A stretch of 64,000 nt of DNA from Chondrilla cf. caribensis (GCA_964020155.1 OZ026553.1:2463979-2527978); one strand, 5' to 3'; counted from the stretch's first letter, positions 26,601 through 36,770 are shown. Notes: generated by a model from the letters alone, not told the origin. Made by a program: numbers and translations.

Positions 26601-29600
26601 GAAGGATTTCCAATCCCAGCTCATGGAAGGTACTTTTCTTACGTTCCCACTACCTCCAGGTGGAATGGAATGTGGTACAAGAGTATAAATTGTCTACCTA
26701 ATTGTTTATTGTTATGGACCCTCAATATGGTGGACACTTGAATGTGTAACTTCTGGTGTTAAGCACAGCCTCACATACATGCTTCCACTATCCTTCTGTA
26801 TGTAGCACACTTAGGAGGTAACTACAGTATACATCACAGACAACTTGACATTTGTACCGTAATGTATTTACGGCTCCATTAGAATATGTTAGAGTGAATT
26901 TATGTTACGTTATGACATAATTACAAAATGATTACAATGCAACAAACCAAGGATTCTTTAGATAGATACCAGACCAATTTTGGGTGGCTATAAAATGGAG
27001 TGGAAGTTGAATCTGGTAACAAGACTAAATGTACATGCCTTATAAATCTGCCATTTTTGGCCTCAGCGTAAATAGTAATCTGTATACAATGTCATGTGTG
27101 TGTAATATTCATATGTCTGTACATATGTACTACGTGGAAAGTGTGCCAAAAGATCATCTTTTTCACCAAGTTCCTTGACGTATAAACTGCTACTTATGTT
27201 CATCCTCATATCTCACCTGTATAGCTGCAATCAAAGAAGGTGGTTCAGTAGAAGTTGAAATTATCAAATGTGTCACACTTGGACCACCTGAAGCGGGGAA
27301 ATCACAACTCAAGAAAGCTCTGTCCGGTGAGTTCGATACCAGTTCTGAAAGCACTCCAGTTTCAACTGCTGCTGAGGTGGTTATGGAGTGTTTTGTTCAA
27401 GAAGAACTGGCTTGGAACAAATTCGATCAAAAAGAGCTTCAATCCTCACTGCAAGCCACTGTTGTTAGGAGAAGGTATGATGCACATCAGAGCCAATTCC
27501 GCACAGTGCAGGAACAGCCAGCAAAGGAAACTCCAACCTCCGGAGGAAGGCGTTTTCTTGGTAGTGTAGCACATGCAATAGGGAAAGCGAAACGAAAGGT
27601 GGCAAAAGTAGTTTCGAAACGAAAGAGTGATCGAGTGCCACCAGACCCCACACCCGTTAGCAGAGTGCAAGAAGATGCTCACAATCAAGATGTTCACAAT
27701 CAAGAAGATATTCGCATTGGTAAAAGCTTCTCGATATTATCAGATGAAGTTATTTCTAAGTGTTCACAGGCGACAGGCGATAAGCCCCTTCGTCAGATTC
27801 GAGTTATTCATATGGTTGACAGCGGTGGCCAACCTTCCTTTTTCGATTTCCATCCTATGGTCGCTACGTCTCGAAGCATCTATTTTCTCGTTTATAATTC
27901 TCAGGAAGGCCTTCTTGCTCATCCAAAGATGACTTATCGTAAGCCTTCCGACTTTCCCACCAAAATCCTTCCCAATCCAAGTCAGACCAACTTGGATATG
28001 ATCAAGCGCTCGTTTCACACCCTTCAGCACTGCAATGAGAAGTTCCTGAGGATGGAAGAGGAACTGAAGAATCGACTAAGTGATGACAATGTCACCTTAG
28101 GCTCGGATGATGTCCTTCCAGTGATCGTTGTTGGTTCGAGGAAGGGCCAGCAGTCCCAAGATGAGAAGGAGGCTTCAGAGCTACTGAAATCCCACTGCTG
28201 CGAAATTCAAACCTGGAAGCACACTCAAAAGCAAGTGGTGCTGGTCGATAGCCTAGATCCTTCTTGCAGTGGTGTCAAGAAGATACGTCAAGCTGTATCC
28301 GATGCCGAGTCCAAATTCAAGATCCGGTTCCCACTTTTGTGGTTCCAATGCCAATTGATCTTCTGGTCAGCTGATGATCCCGCCCTCTCTGTGATGACGT
28401 ACTACAAGCTCAAACAGTTGTGCACTCAGCACCAGCTGGTCGTCTCTGATGATGAATTCCTCGCAATGGTGACCACCTTCCACATGTTGGGTATCTTCAG
28501 CTGTCCCGACATCGACCACATCGCTGTCAATCCAGGCAGTGCGGAAGGCCTACATCAATCTCCCGTATTCACCAAGCCTGACGTGCTCTATGCCCAAATC
28601 TCATCAATATTGGAGATACCATTCCGTGATCTTGAAGCACCTGGTCAGAGGCTGGCAGAGATCGGGTCTTTAGAAGATCTCCAAAGAAGTGGAGTCCTTG
28701 CTGCCAAATCCCTCGAGCTGTTAGGAATCCAAGACACACTTGGATCCTTTACAGGTTTTCACCAGTTTTTGCTGAAGTGTCTAGTGAGGTGGGGATTGGC
28801 AGCTGAAGTATCACAAGACCCACTTCAGCTATTCATTCCCTCAATCCTACCTCCGTACCCAGATGCTATCGTCACTCCTAGTGAGAGCCCCATACCATCA
28901 CTGGCACTCACCATCGCCACTGAAGACCCTAGGGATTATTATGTTCCCCAGGGCATCTTCCCCCACTTTGTAGTGAGTGTGATGAAGCGTCAGAGTGATG
29001 GGTATGATCTTAACGTAGGAAAAGGAAACGCCACTCCTCGCTGTCGAGATGTTATTTCATTCACGAAAGATGTTTGTACGCGCACGGAATTTTCCTACAA
29101 CATCAAAGCAGTAGATCGTATCGACCACATTTCAGTTCACATCACTCCAGATATGGAGTGTGGATCGTGGTCACCACAGGACTGCCATGTCATCATTGAG
29201 GACCTCAAGCATTCCATGGAAGAGGCCTATTCCAATCTCTACCAGAAGAGTCAGCGCTGCTCAGTCATTCTCTGCTGTACATGCACCCTCTGCCCCCTTT
29301 CCAAGACAAAAGACCATCTTGCCCGTTTAGACCCCACACATGCCACCGTTCGCTGCTTGTCTCGTGAGTGTGAAAGAAGTCATGCCAAGAGGTGTGATGC
29401 TGAAATGGAAGCTATTCTGAAAGGATCCATATTATGTGAGTCGTGATTATCGTTTATGTGTGTGTGTGTGTGTGTGTGTGTTTATTTTAATAATATAAAA
29501 TATATTATTATTTTAGTTTTTGATTCTGCAGCACCCATGTCAACTGGCAACATACCACAGCCACCCAGTACCTCTGCAGGGGATACCTCCCCCTCTCAAC

Positions 29601-30002
29601 ACCCTCAGAGTCTGGAGTTCTACAGTGAGTACTAGTGAGATACAGTCAGTGTCTGTTGGTCAGAGCATACAGCAATAATATCACATTTCTGATTCCATCA
29701 TCACAGGTCTGACTCCATCAGATGTTGGTCTGAGCAAGATTTTATCAGACCAACCAGTCTGGCAATTCATGGCAATTGGTTTGGGGGTTCCTGTCAGCCA
29801 TGTTCAGGCTTACGAGTCAAAACCTCTTGGTGGTCTACTAGCCCTGCAATACTGGAGGGACGGTAGATCAGGGCAGTCCTTCCCATCAACCTGGAGGTTT
29901 CTATTGAAGAATGTTGAAGATACTTTTGGGAAGAACGTCGCTGAAGATTTGGAGAAGAAAGCCTCCAAAGAGCCGACATGGAGTACTGGACAGAAGAAAT
30001 GA
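6723..30002 (+). CDS. CARD-like repeats / Roc-COR GTPase / Death-domain protein (12 exons)
   Basis: Exons 6723-6807, 9817-10020, 16813-17010, 18529-18711, 22608-22673, 22754-22858, 22957-23136, 24576-24646, 26575-26629, 27225-29435, 29517-29624 and 29707-30002 join without a stop or phase break into about 1,253 residues. All introns are GT-AG and all but one are phase 1. The N-terminal third is made of helical modules; the middle is a P-loop GTPase with a COR-like region; the C terminus is a Death domain. Such architectures signal in innate immunity or cell death in other animals, so a cytoplasmic nucleotide-dependent signalling scaffold is inferred. It cannot be named to an orthologue. The start is the ATG at 6,723, which opens MAERLVAPQLPDLPVFDYIR. 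Introns are large and repeat-filled, and further exons or isoforms may be missed. Confidence 0.75.
7230..8005. mobile_element. MULE-like non-autonomous DNA transposon, 69-bp TIRs, 9-bp TSD
   Basis: Perfect inverted repeats of 69 bp (7,230-7,298 and 7,937-8,005) begin TAGTCTGACGTAGCCCAGAC. They are flanked by the direct repeat GGGCAACCC (7,221-7,229 and 8,006-8,014). Long TIRs with a 9-bp duplication are typical of Mutator-like elements. The 638-bp interior has only a 60-codon open frame at 7,390 that resembles no transposase. Perfect arms indicate recent mobility driven in trans. Confidence 0.9.
8066..8122. mobile_element. Diverged relative of the MULE-like TIR
   Basis: Fifty bases downstream of the previous element is a block 'gacccttc...cattt...gaagggtctggtaca'. 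It mirrors the internal palindrome of its TIR (gacccttcc...gaaagggtctggtaca). It looks like a terminus of a related, older element. Confidence 0.45.
8553..8740. repeat. Intron repeat family (five copies in the Roc-COR gene)
   Basis: Related copies start near 8,553, 14,022, 18,200, 19,363 and 21,715, all in the same orientation. Shared runs include 'agcatagtttagaaaactac' and 'ctgtggttacagcagttctt'. All lie in introns of the 6,723-30,002 gene, so the family probably spread with the exon duplications. Confidence 0.7.
8804..8892. mobile_element. Very short degenerate MITE
   Basis: Ends resemble each other in inverted orientation (CGGTGAATACCTATTAATCC against CAATGAATATCCGGTTATTC). They also resemble the TIR of the MITE at 33,237-33,710. 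The whole unit is about 90 bp. Confidence 0.35.
9817..10020 (+). CDS. Exon: CARD-like helical module 1
   Basis: This phase 1-1 exon of 204 nt encodes a predominantly helical module beginning LAELWELALIPAKEFEDIAK. It is a clear paralogue of the exon at 16,813-17,010, and the upstream intron sequence ('gatttgttttcttcatcatt') is duplicated too. The short-helix 'LIPAKEFEDI' pattern recalls CARD helix 2, but the fold assignment is inference. Confidence 0.75.
11041..11330 (+). repeat. Repeat with internal TG tract (five copies)
   Basis: Five same-orientation copies carry 'gtgtttactaactgtgagac' and 'ctgtcataatg', then 'tggtctcaagact', and run into a TG microsatellite. Cores lie at about 11,070, 13,065, 20,485, 32,698 and 57,386. 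Three copies also share sequence beyond the tract. The TG run is therefore a built-in part of a mobile repeat, not an independent microsatellite. Confidence 0.75.
11163..11223. repeat. (TG)n microsatellite
   Basis: Pure TG tract inside the repeat copy at 11,041. Confidence 0.95.
13158..13213. repeat. (TG)n microsatellite
   Basis: TG tract inside the second copy of the same repeat. Confidence 0.95.
13781..13987. mobile_element. MITE with CCGTATA-type TIR
   Basis: The 207-bp unit is bounded by TA dinucleotides. Inverted ends are CCGTACAACGGGAAACTTTG and CCGTATAGTGGGAAACTTTG. It is AT-rich and noncoding. Confidence 0.75.
14257..14312. repeat. (CA)n microsatellite
   Basis: CA tract, in the opposite orientation to the other dinucleotide tracts nearby. 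Confidence 0.95.
15627..15960 (+). mobile_element. Unclassified structured repeat with terminal hairpin
   Basis: It starts with an inverted pair (aagtaattcgag ... ctcgaattactt, 15,630-15,686). It ends with a perfect GC-rich hairpin AGGGGCTGCC-TGT-GGCAGCCCCT at about 15,929-15,951. An (AT)n run lies between. The layout suggests a small transposon or snap-back element, but no TSD was identified and the family is unknown. Confidence 0.4.
16599..16623. other. Perfect GC-rich hairpin
   Basis: CTGGTACGGC and its exact complement are separated by TCTG. The size matches the hairpin at 15,929. Function is unknown, and a transposon terminus is possible. Confidence 0.5.
16813..17010 (+). CDS. Exon: CARD-like helical module 2
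   Basis: Phase 1-1 exon of 198 nt (LAELRESALISAKECEDIAQ and onward). Both exons share WESRLMR and end in VLKG before a GTGTGTTGTGTGTTGG donor. It therefore arose by duplication of the exon with its intron flanks. Confidence 0.75.
18529..18711 (+). CDS. Exon: CARD-like helical module 3 (diverged)
   Basis: Phase 1-1 exon of 183 nt. It keeps the layout of modules 1 and 2 (LLSEEECRAIFGDYGKWEFN, ending TLKG) with more divergence. A degenerate counterpart of its 3' intron flank is visible at about 21,180-21,260. Confidence 0.7.
20582..20652. repeat. (TG)n microsatellite
   Basis: TG tract inside the third copy of the dispersed repeat (20,430-20,770). Confidence 0.95.
22041..22212. mobile_element. 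MITE with CCGTATA-type TIR
   Basis: A 172-bp relative of the element at 13,781. Ends are CCGTATAACAGGAAAATTTC and CTGTATAGTGGGAAAATTTC, again with TA on both sides. Confidence 0.65.
22608..23136 (+). CDS. Three small phase-1 exons of the Roc-COR gene
   Basis: Exons 22608-22673, 22754-22858 and 22957-23136 each have an AG acceptor, a GT donor and symmetrical phase 1. They encode VTSMACEQLMKKPLWKNDN, VIVELCLLLMQWEDDRH... and VIGDLIMKLPDEPHHIPAF... The third is acidic and less helical, and may be a linker. Confidence 0.65.
23287..23351. other. 18-bp perfect inverted repeat
   Basis: Arms TATCGCCGGGTGATAAAT (23,287-23,304) and their exact complement (23,334-23,351) enclose a 29-base loop. A MITE core or a structured intron RNA are both possible. 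Confidence 0.6.
23830..23990 (+). pseudogene. Tc1-like transposase N-terminal remnant
   Basis: A broken plus-strand frame reads WIVHLKSGGSLQDWKRKGRP. This matches the second helix-turn-helix and GRPR-like box of Tc1 transposases. Stops interrupt it and no catalytic part follows. It sits in the intron between 23,136 and 24,576. Confidence 0.45.
24647..25770. other. Intron sequence without recognised features
   Basis: This is intron of the Roc-COR gene. Short open frames here have no domain signature or convincing splice sites. Confidence 0.5.
25775..26452 (-). mobile_element. Tc1/mariner DNA transposon remnant
   Basis: Inverted ends CAGTGCCAGCCGAATGATGT and CAGTGCCAGCCAAAAGAAAC are flanked by TA on both sides (25,773-25,774 and 26,453-26,454). 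On the minus strand near 26,110 a fragment HPPNLNPIVNLDYNMF matches the catalytic 'PPxSPDLNPIEN' region of Tc1 transposases, with the final E replaced by V. The 678-bp length implies internal deletion. Confidence 0.75.
26630..27224. other. Intron before the GTPase exon, nothing recognised
   Basis: No repeat partner, exon or structured element was seen. Confidence 0.5.
27225..29435 (+). CDS. Exon: Roc-COR type GTPase region
   Basis: A single 2,211-nt exon (residues about 383-1,119) carries the catalytic core. A Walker A/G1 motif GPPEAGKS lies at residue 405, with a Ras-like switch II motif DSGGQ at about 580. VLPVIVVGSRKGQ occupies the position of the usual G4 strand, but NKxD is not evident. 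A low-complexity basic insert lies between G1 and G3 (KAKRKVAKVVSKRKSDR). The C-terminal half (FWSADDPALSVMTYYKLKQL and onward) resembles a COR/winged-helix region. The exon is free of stops. Roc-COR is the best family guess, and a related STAND-type GTPase is the alternative. Confidence 0.75.
29455..29480. repeat. Short (TG)n tract in intron
   Basis: TG run directly after the donor of the GTPase exon. Confidence 0.9.
29517..30002 (+). CDS. Exons: Pro/Ser linker and C-terminal Death domain
   Basis: Exon 29517-29624 encodes a Pro/Ser/Thr-rich linker. Exon 29707-30002 encodes a Death-fold domain (LTPSDVGLSKILSDQPVWQF, a central FMAIGLGVP, and a Leu-rich ALQYWRDG helix like the W-containing helix of Death domains). 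It ends QKK and then TGA. Confidence 0.75.
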
Positions 30003-30236
30003 CATTGTTTGTCACCTCTCCTGTGATGACAATGTACTGTTGTCATGGTCACCATATTCCGTACATCCTGTATGTACATGAGATTGTAGTATTGTAGTCA
30101 TGTCACATGTAGTGTTGGGTTAGTATTACTGGTTTGGTAGTAGTATTATTACTGTGTATCATCATCGTTATTGCTATTATTATCATTATCTTTATCTTTA
30201 TTGTTATTATAATATTATTATGTATTATTATAATTA

Positions 30237-30399
30237 TTAGTAGTAGTACTGTTCATTTTTCTCTGTTATACTAATTGAAGTATGTATTATTTGATTAATG
30301 GGAAAAATTAATTAATTTGTATATAATAGAACAGATACTTTGGTACTATTTGTTGTATGGTTGTGGTTAACATCAAAGGAAAAAGTGTGCATTGTTTTT

Positions 30400-30436
<37 letters not shown>

Positions 30437-31530
30437 TGATAAGGGTTACATATATTGCATAAGTAGAGCACACATGCATGTGCTCAGAATTGAAAAATAA
30501 CATTAATAGTCAGGGGGAAAGCAGTATATATAATTATAAATTTGAGCGGTTTGCACAAATATTAAATTAAAAATAATAATATTATATATATTACATAACA
30601 TATTAAAATTAATATTACTATAATATATATACGTATAATAATAATGTTATATATCCATCATATGAATATTATGTAGAGAATTCAAAGTTATAAAATTATA
30701 TTATATAATACAGTATATATATTATAATATACATGCATTATATTATATTATATATATATATGACATTGTATATGTATTAATATGTACAAAATATCTTTTG
30801 GAATAATCATTTTTTATGAATATGTAACATTTGTTTTCTTTTTAGCTGGCCAAGGGCAATGGTTTAAGAAACACAATATAGCTATCTCAGTGTACTTGTA
30901 CTGTTATCACACAGTCTTGAAATCTGTGAATATTATAATAACATTATTATATACACACAATATACCAATATTATATTATGTAATTATTCACTATTATTAG
31001 TAGTACTGTTCATTTTTCTCTGTTACACTAATTAAAGTATGTATTATTATGATTAATGGAAAAAATTAATTAATTTGTATAATAATATAATTATAAATTT
31101 GAGCGGTTTGCACAATTATTAAAATAATAATAATAATATTGTATTACATATTATATATAATAAAATTAAAATTACTATATTATATTATTATACACGTACA
31201 TATAATAATAATTAATGTTATCCATGATATGAATATTATAATTATAGAGAATTCAAAGTTATATAATTATATTATATAATATATTATAAATTATATACGT
31301 GCATATATTATATATGCACAAAATATGATCTTTGGAATAATTATTTTTTATGAATATGTAACATTTGTTTCCTTTTTAGCTGGGCCTTATTACTTAACAA
31401 TGGTTTAAGAAACACAACATAGCTATCACAGTGTACTTGTACTGTTATCACACAGTCTTGAAATCTGTGAATATTATAATAACATTATTATATACACACA
31501 ATATACCAATATTATGTTATTATTCATTAT
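30237..31530. repeat. AT-rich tandem duplication of about 0.75 and 0.53 kb
   Basis: Units 30,237-30,990 and 30,997-31,530 share 'gtactgttcatttttctctg' at their starts and 'gtgaatattataataacatt' near their ends. A TAA trinucleotide run (30,401-30,434) occurs only in the first unit. Each unit contains 'ctttttagctggcc' or 'ctttttagctgggcc', an acceptor-like site that could seed an alternative exon. Confidence 0.8.
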
Positions 31531-31561
31531 TATTAGTTGAACACTACAATAATTATTCAAA

Positions 31562-32792
31562 TCAGTCATCTAGGTAATCATCAGTGTCAGGTGTAAACAC
31601 AGAAGGAGCTCTGAACTCCAAAATATCTTCAAAAACAAGTTTCTTTGAAATCAACTGCAAAGAGAGTGTATCCTCTCCCTCATCTTCTCCCCCAGCAGCA
31701 TCAATCTTAATATTGTAGTTGTTAGCCTGTGAGAGATGGTAGTAGGAGTGTGTACATGAGAGATGGTAGTAGGAGTGTGTACATGAGAGATGGTAATAGG
31801 AGTGTGTACATGAGAGATGGTAGTAGGAGTGTGTACATGAGAGATGGTAGTAGGAGTGTGTACATGAGAGATGGTAGTAGGAGTGTGTACATGAGAGATG
31901 GTAGTAGGAGTATGTACGTGAGAGATGGTAGTAGGAGTGTGTACATGAGAGATGGTAGTAGGAGTGTATACATGAGAGATGGCAGTACGAGTGTGCACAT
32001 GAGAGATGTAGTAGGAGTGTGTACATGAGAGATGGTAGTAGGAGTGTGTACGTGAGAGATGGTAGTAGGAGTGTGTACATGAGAGATGGTAGTAGGAGTG
32101 TGTACATGAGAGATGGTAGTAAGAGTGTGTACATGAGAGATGGTAGTAGGAGTGTGTACCTGATGTACTCGCTCACTCACCAGCTGTAACATGGCTGAAA
32201 ATGTCCGACATATGTCATAACGGTTTTTCCCACAAACAAGATCTCCAAATGGAATCCATTCAGATTCTACAGAAGGAAAATTAGAAGACCACTTGAGAGA
32301 GGTACACACACAACATGTACTGTATATACACAGATGTACAGTGATACATGTGTGAATGCTGGCTCAGCAATACCGCCCCTGGAAACACCCCAACCCAAAC
32401 CCTGAGTCTGTACACACATATTCACAGTAACACTCCTACTTCCCAGATACATGTTATAGTAGTTTACCTGTTTGTTGCATGGACTGATCTAGATCCTCTA
32501 CTATCTGAGAGCCGTAGGTGTGTATGTCAAATGGAGGATGACTGTCCTGTGCATGGAGAAAGAAGACAAATGAACAGATAAAGATGTGAACAGACACTGC
32601 AGAACAGACTGATAACTGTGAGACCTGTTAGCCAGGATAGTGCTGAGAGTATTGAGTTAGCCATTGCAGCCAGGAGACACTGCAGAACAGACTGATATGT
32701 GTGTTTACTAACTGTGAGACCTGTTATTGTAAACATCCTGTCATAATGTGGTCTCAAGACTTTAAAAAGAACGCACAGTACAATCAAGATAC

Positions 32793-32850
<58 letters not shown>

Positions 32851-34017
32851 TGTGTGTGTGTGTTTGTGTGTGTATGTGTGTACATGCGTGCATGCACGTA
32901 CTACATGCACACGTCCACACACACACAACAGCTCACCTCTTCCTGGAGTTGTGGTCTGATACGATGGTCCCATTCCTGAACTCTCTTTGACAGGTCAGTT
33001 TCTTGAGCATAGGTGTGAGCTTGTACTAGGGTCTGCTCCTGTAGCATGTTAGGAATACCTTGTATACAAAATATTCCTTCTCCACACCAAACACACCCTG
33101 TGTGGTGCTGAGCCTTGTTACTGTGCAGTAGGGAGCCCTCAGAGTATGTGTATGTACATGAACAGGTAGGTATTGCACATAATCTACAGATGAAGGGGTA
33201 GTTTTAGTGTTGGATGTAGTGAGGATGAACGGAATACAGTGAATATTTGTTAATCCGCCCCCAGTTTATGTGCCAAACCATTTTATCCACCATTTTATTA
33301 TAAAACGAATTCACTTGTATGGCTACGCTATACAAGCAATCCACCAACTCGCACTTCCACCATTCGCCATTCTTCTGTGTAGCAATTTGCACTTTTGTAT
33401 CGGCTTCAGTTATAGAAAATCCGCCAAGTTTTAAGAAGTATGAGTGTAAGTCTGAGTGTAGAGCAAAATAGCAGCAAAGCATTCTAAAATTGGCTTGTCA
33501 ATGAAGTAGAAGAAGTGAATTTCCTATTAAAGAAAGAGAAATCCAACGACAAGGTTAGAAATACTCACAGACCGTTTCTTGAAGTAGACGAATGTGAAAA
33601 TTGTGTGACAAATGGTAGGAGACATCCTGAAGATCAGTATAATCTGTCATATCATTTATCCGCCAAAATTTCGCCCAAACCAATTGAAGCGGATTAACGA
33701 ATATTCACTGTACACAAAGACATCCATTGTACACAACACATGTATGTATGTGAATACAAACATATGATCCATGTTTTGGGCTAGCAGTGGAATGTACACA
33801 GTATGGGTGATTGTACAGCAGCCTTATGTAGGGAAGATGTTCAGTTGTGTGTGATTGCTATGATGCACATAAGTACTACAGTACAATTGTTGGTATGCAG
33901 TGCACACAAGTCCACAATGAATGTGAGGACCACTCACCACATAGTCCCTGACCAGTTCCTCATAACTTTGTACAAGTCCTGAATGTTTGGCAGTAGTGTC
34001 TCCAGACACATTGAAAC
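31562..34017 (-). CDS. NCAPH2: Condensin-II complex subunit H2, C-terminal exons
   Basis: Minus-strand exons, in transcript order: 33938-34017, 32937-33038, 32468-32546, 32181-32266 and 31562-31726. They join in phase and end with TGA. The peptide carries SYEELVRD, LSKRVQEWDHRIRPQLQEE, PPFDIHTYGSQ, PFGDLV and ICRTFSAMLQLANNYNIKID, the hallmark C-terminal segment of animal CAP-H2. CAP-H2 is the kleisin of condensin II and its C terminus contacts the SMC ATPase heads, so a nuclear chromosome-condensation role is expected. The N-terminal exons are not adjacent: right of 34,017 lies a minisatellite and then an unrelated plus-strand gene. The exon at 63,735-63,860 fits the missing upstream phase. 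Confidence 0.8.
31727..32160. repeat. 27-bp minisatellite in NCAPH2 intron
   Basis: About 16 units of 'gagagatggtagtaggagtg' plus 'tgtacat' fill the intron between the last two NCAPH2 exons. The array reads open in several frames because 27 is a multiple of three. Confidence 0.95.
32796..32873. repeat. (TG)n microsatellite
   Basis: TG tract inside the fourth copy of the dispersed repeat, in an NCAPH2 intron. It marks the left limit of the segment duplicated at 62,5xx. Confidence 0.95.
33237..33710. mobile_element. 474-bp MITE with TA target site
   Basis: Inverted ends CAGTGAATATTTGTTAATCC and CAGTGAATATTCGTTAATCC are flanked by TA. The duplicate locus at 62,868-62,885 has the uninterrupted site (gaaa-TA-cacaaagacatcc). 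This fixes both insertion boundaries and the TA duplication. Confidence 0.9.
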
Positions 34018-34039
34018 CTGACACAGAATAACAAGAATG

Positions 34040-34190
34040 GATATACAGGGTGTCAGGATATGTCAGGATACTATATACAGGGTGTCAGAATATGTCAGGA
34101 TACTACATATACAGTGTGTTGGGATATGTCAGGATACTATATATAGGGTGTCAGGATATGTCAGGATACTATATACAATGTATACAGGAT
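34040..34190. repeat. About 35-bp minisatellite (tcaggatatgtcaggatact)
   Basis: Four to five units. The same array occurs at 63,200-63,385 in the NCAPH2 duplicate. Homology between the two loci ends at or just after this array. Confidence 0.85.
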
Positions 34191-34281
34191 ACTATGTAAT
34201 ATGAATGTTTGGCAGTAGTGTCTCCAACTAAACAGCAACACAATATCACGAAGGTGACAATAATTGTGGTGTGAATATGAT

Positions 34282-34395
34282 ATACTAGAAGTACTTATGG
34301 TTGTATTGGGTACTCGTCGATACAGAGCCACGTCAGAACACTAGTGAACATACTTTAGAGTGAAGTAGAACAATCAAACGTCGTCTTCAATCTCA
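34282..34395 (+). promoter_or_regulatory. Duplicated upstream block, copy 2
   Basis: Partner of 6,551-6,665. It lies about 250 bp upstream of the first possible ATG of the fibrocystin-like gene. Confidence 0.4.
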
Positions 34396-35886
34396 GAGCT
34401 CCGTGGTCACGTGATGGATGACGTCGATATATGAGGCATCGTTTCCGTTCAAAGGACGTCATCGAACAACACTGGCAGTTGTCCGTTCTCTAGTGGAGAT
34501 CGCCCTTCGCACGAACGCATCGGTGGGAAGACACTTATGACTATTACGGGATCGAACCTTTCTCTCGGTCTGTACTCGTCGGATTGGCGTAATTCCCTTC
34601 GTCGTCGAATGGTAAGCGTTTGACTGTCGGTACTCAGTCTTACAATGGTGAAGTAAGTATATGTCGATAGATAGAGAACAATTATCTACCTCTAGCTCTA
34701 TAATTATCGTCCTGTCCCATCTATCTTATATATATATTTATGATGACACATTTGAATCTTTGACTTATTTCCCCTTCACAGGTTTCTTTCGGGAGCGAAT
34801 ACCATCGCCTGCAAAACCCCGGTCAACCCGTGGTCAGAAGAAGGCAGTTTTCCAGTTGAAATAGAAGTACTCGTTGGAAATGACAGTGATAGCTCCAAGT
34901 CGTTCACCTACCGTTGGGGAAGTACACCTAGGGTCAGTCTGTACATAGATACTCCAACACCCATCATTTACGGCTATGTTCATGATCGTTTTACGGAATT
35001 ATTTCGGTGTTATGCACCACTTCCACGTCTGTTTACATCCACATGTGGCATGGGGGTAGCTGTAATCTCGTTAAACCAGACCCTCTGCTATCCAAACTCA
35101 CTGGTGTAGTCAATGATAGACAATTTATACTGCAAATATGGGCGTAGTTCAATGCAACATATTATAATATTATTATACAGAGGAAATGTTTACTAATTTC
35201 CTGCCTTGTTCTCACGCAATTAATCCTAACAATGAAACCTGTCTGGTAACCCGACAGGCTATGCTGTATCACTGACCTGTGCTACATGGCTTATGTACAC
35301 ACAGATTTTCCTTTGATCTATCCCTCAGCAAGGATGCAATCTGGCTTGAAGTTCATTATATATTACATTCCTCAATTCAGATTTTGATGTAAACCTCCAT
35401 TTACTGCATACAGTATCAAGTGTAGCATTGTCAAATGTACCTCCATCTACTGCATACAGTATCAAGTGTAGCATAGTCAAATGTACCTTCTTTCTCTAAT
35501 GTGAGAATGTGATCATAATGTCAATCAGTTTGTTCCTTGTGTGTCCTCACCTCAGGTTGGGGTCCACTATGCCTCCACTGACTACAAGTACAAGGAAACC
35601 AAGCAATCTGTGAGGGAGGAACAGTACTTCACCTTGGAGACTGACATTGCAAGAGAAACTCATAAACTCCCTGTTCTAGTGAATGTGACCACACTGGATG
35701 TGGAGAGTCCTCCTACTGTAGAGATATCCTGGGGTGGTAGGACCACACCTCCAATGTCCGTCTTTGACCTGAATGACACTGACTTAGGTATGGACTGTGT
35801 ACATGTGCATTACTGTTGTTATGGAGAGAGTTATATGTGTGTTTTGGGTTGGATTTAATTAATGTAAGTATTATTATGGTGTGTGC

Positions 35887-35887
<1 letters not shown>

Positions 35888-35944
<57 letters not shown>
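35888..35944. repeat. (TG)n microsatellite
   Basis: TG tract in an intron of the fibrocystin-like gene. Confidence 0.95.
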
Positions 35945-35948
<4 letters not shown>

Positions 35949-36102
35949 AAGTGTGTTTGTTTGGTTAGATTGTATGGACACATGTACATATGTATAATGT
36001 GTGTGTTTGAGAACATGCTGGTTTGGGTATGTGTGAATGCATAATGTGTTCCAATAGCATATGTATGTGCTTAAACATACGTATATATGTATGTATAGCA
36101 TA

Positions 36103-36770
36103 CGGTAGGCGCCAAAATAAACTTTGTGTTCTGTTCCGTCTAAACGCAACTTTGTACTTTTTGCCTACGGAAAAAAATGAAAACGGAACAGAACTTGCCA
36201 AAAGACGGCGAGAACGAAATGTGTTGATTTGAACGTATTCTATCAAAGTACAGAACAATTTGGCTAGATACTCGATTATGAAGATCTCGTCGCTTTAGTA
36301 CCGAATAAAACTACCACAAATGGATTCGTCTAAGCAGTGAAGACATCTTCTGGAATGAAGAAAATGGCGTTTTTCGATCGATTGATCTAGTGAACTCGCC
36401 TCTTGATAAAATTATGACCCATCGCTGTTGGAATACGAAATCCTTCTGCTCTCAAATGAACTTGAATAGTAGGTGATTTGATACCATTTGAATAGCGAAC
36501 TAAAACACTCTGCTGTCTTAATGGCTATAGACTATGGTTGCTTCATCACACGTTCTCCGGAGTAAATCGGACTTGAATGACACACGACGAAATCTTTACA
36601 TGTTTATAAAGTTATGTGTTAGTTAGCGTTGATCAACACCGTTCGTTTTCTGAGGAATAGAACGAAACAAAACGGACGGACGGAAAAAAGATGAAAACGG
36701 AACAATCCGTTCGACCGTTTCGTATTCGTCTGTACGAAACGGAACGCAAAGTTTATTTTGGCGCCTACCG
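36103..36770. mobile_element. 668-bp MITE with TA target site
   Basis: Inverted termini share CGGTAGGCGCCAAAATAAAC followed by TTTG(T/C)GTTC. TA flanks both ends (36,101-36,102 and 36,771-36,772). Subterminal 'atgaaaacggaacaga/t' repeats occur inside each arm. No transposase is present. Confidence 0.8.

Noticed and set aside
31562..32309. Open frames across the 27-bp minisatellite as one protein
   Set aside because: Only the two ends are NCAPH2 exons. The repeat between them is an intron bounded by GTGAGT and an ACAG acceptor.
34645..34652. ATG GTG AA as a true start exon of the fibrocystin-like gene
   Set aside because: It joins in frame, but the next exon begins mid-IPT domain and no signal peptide results. 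It is kept only as a possible start.
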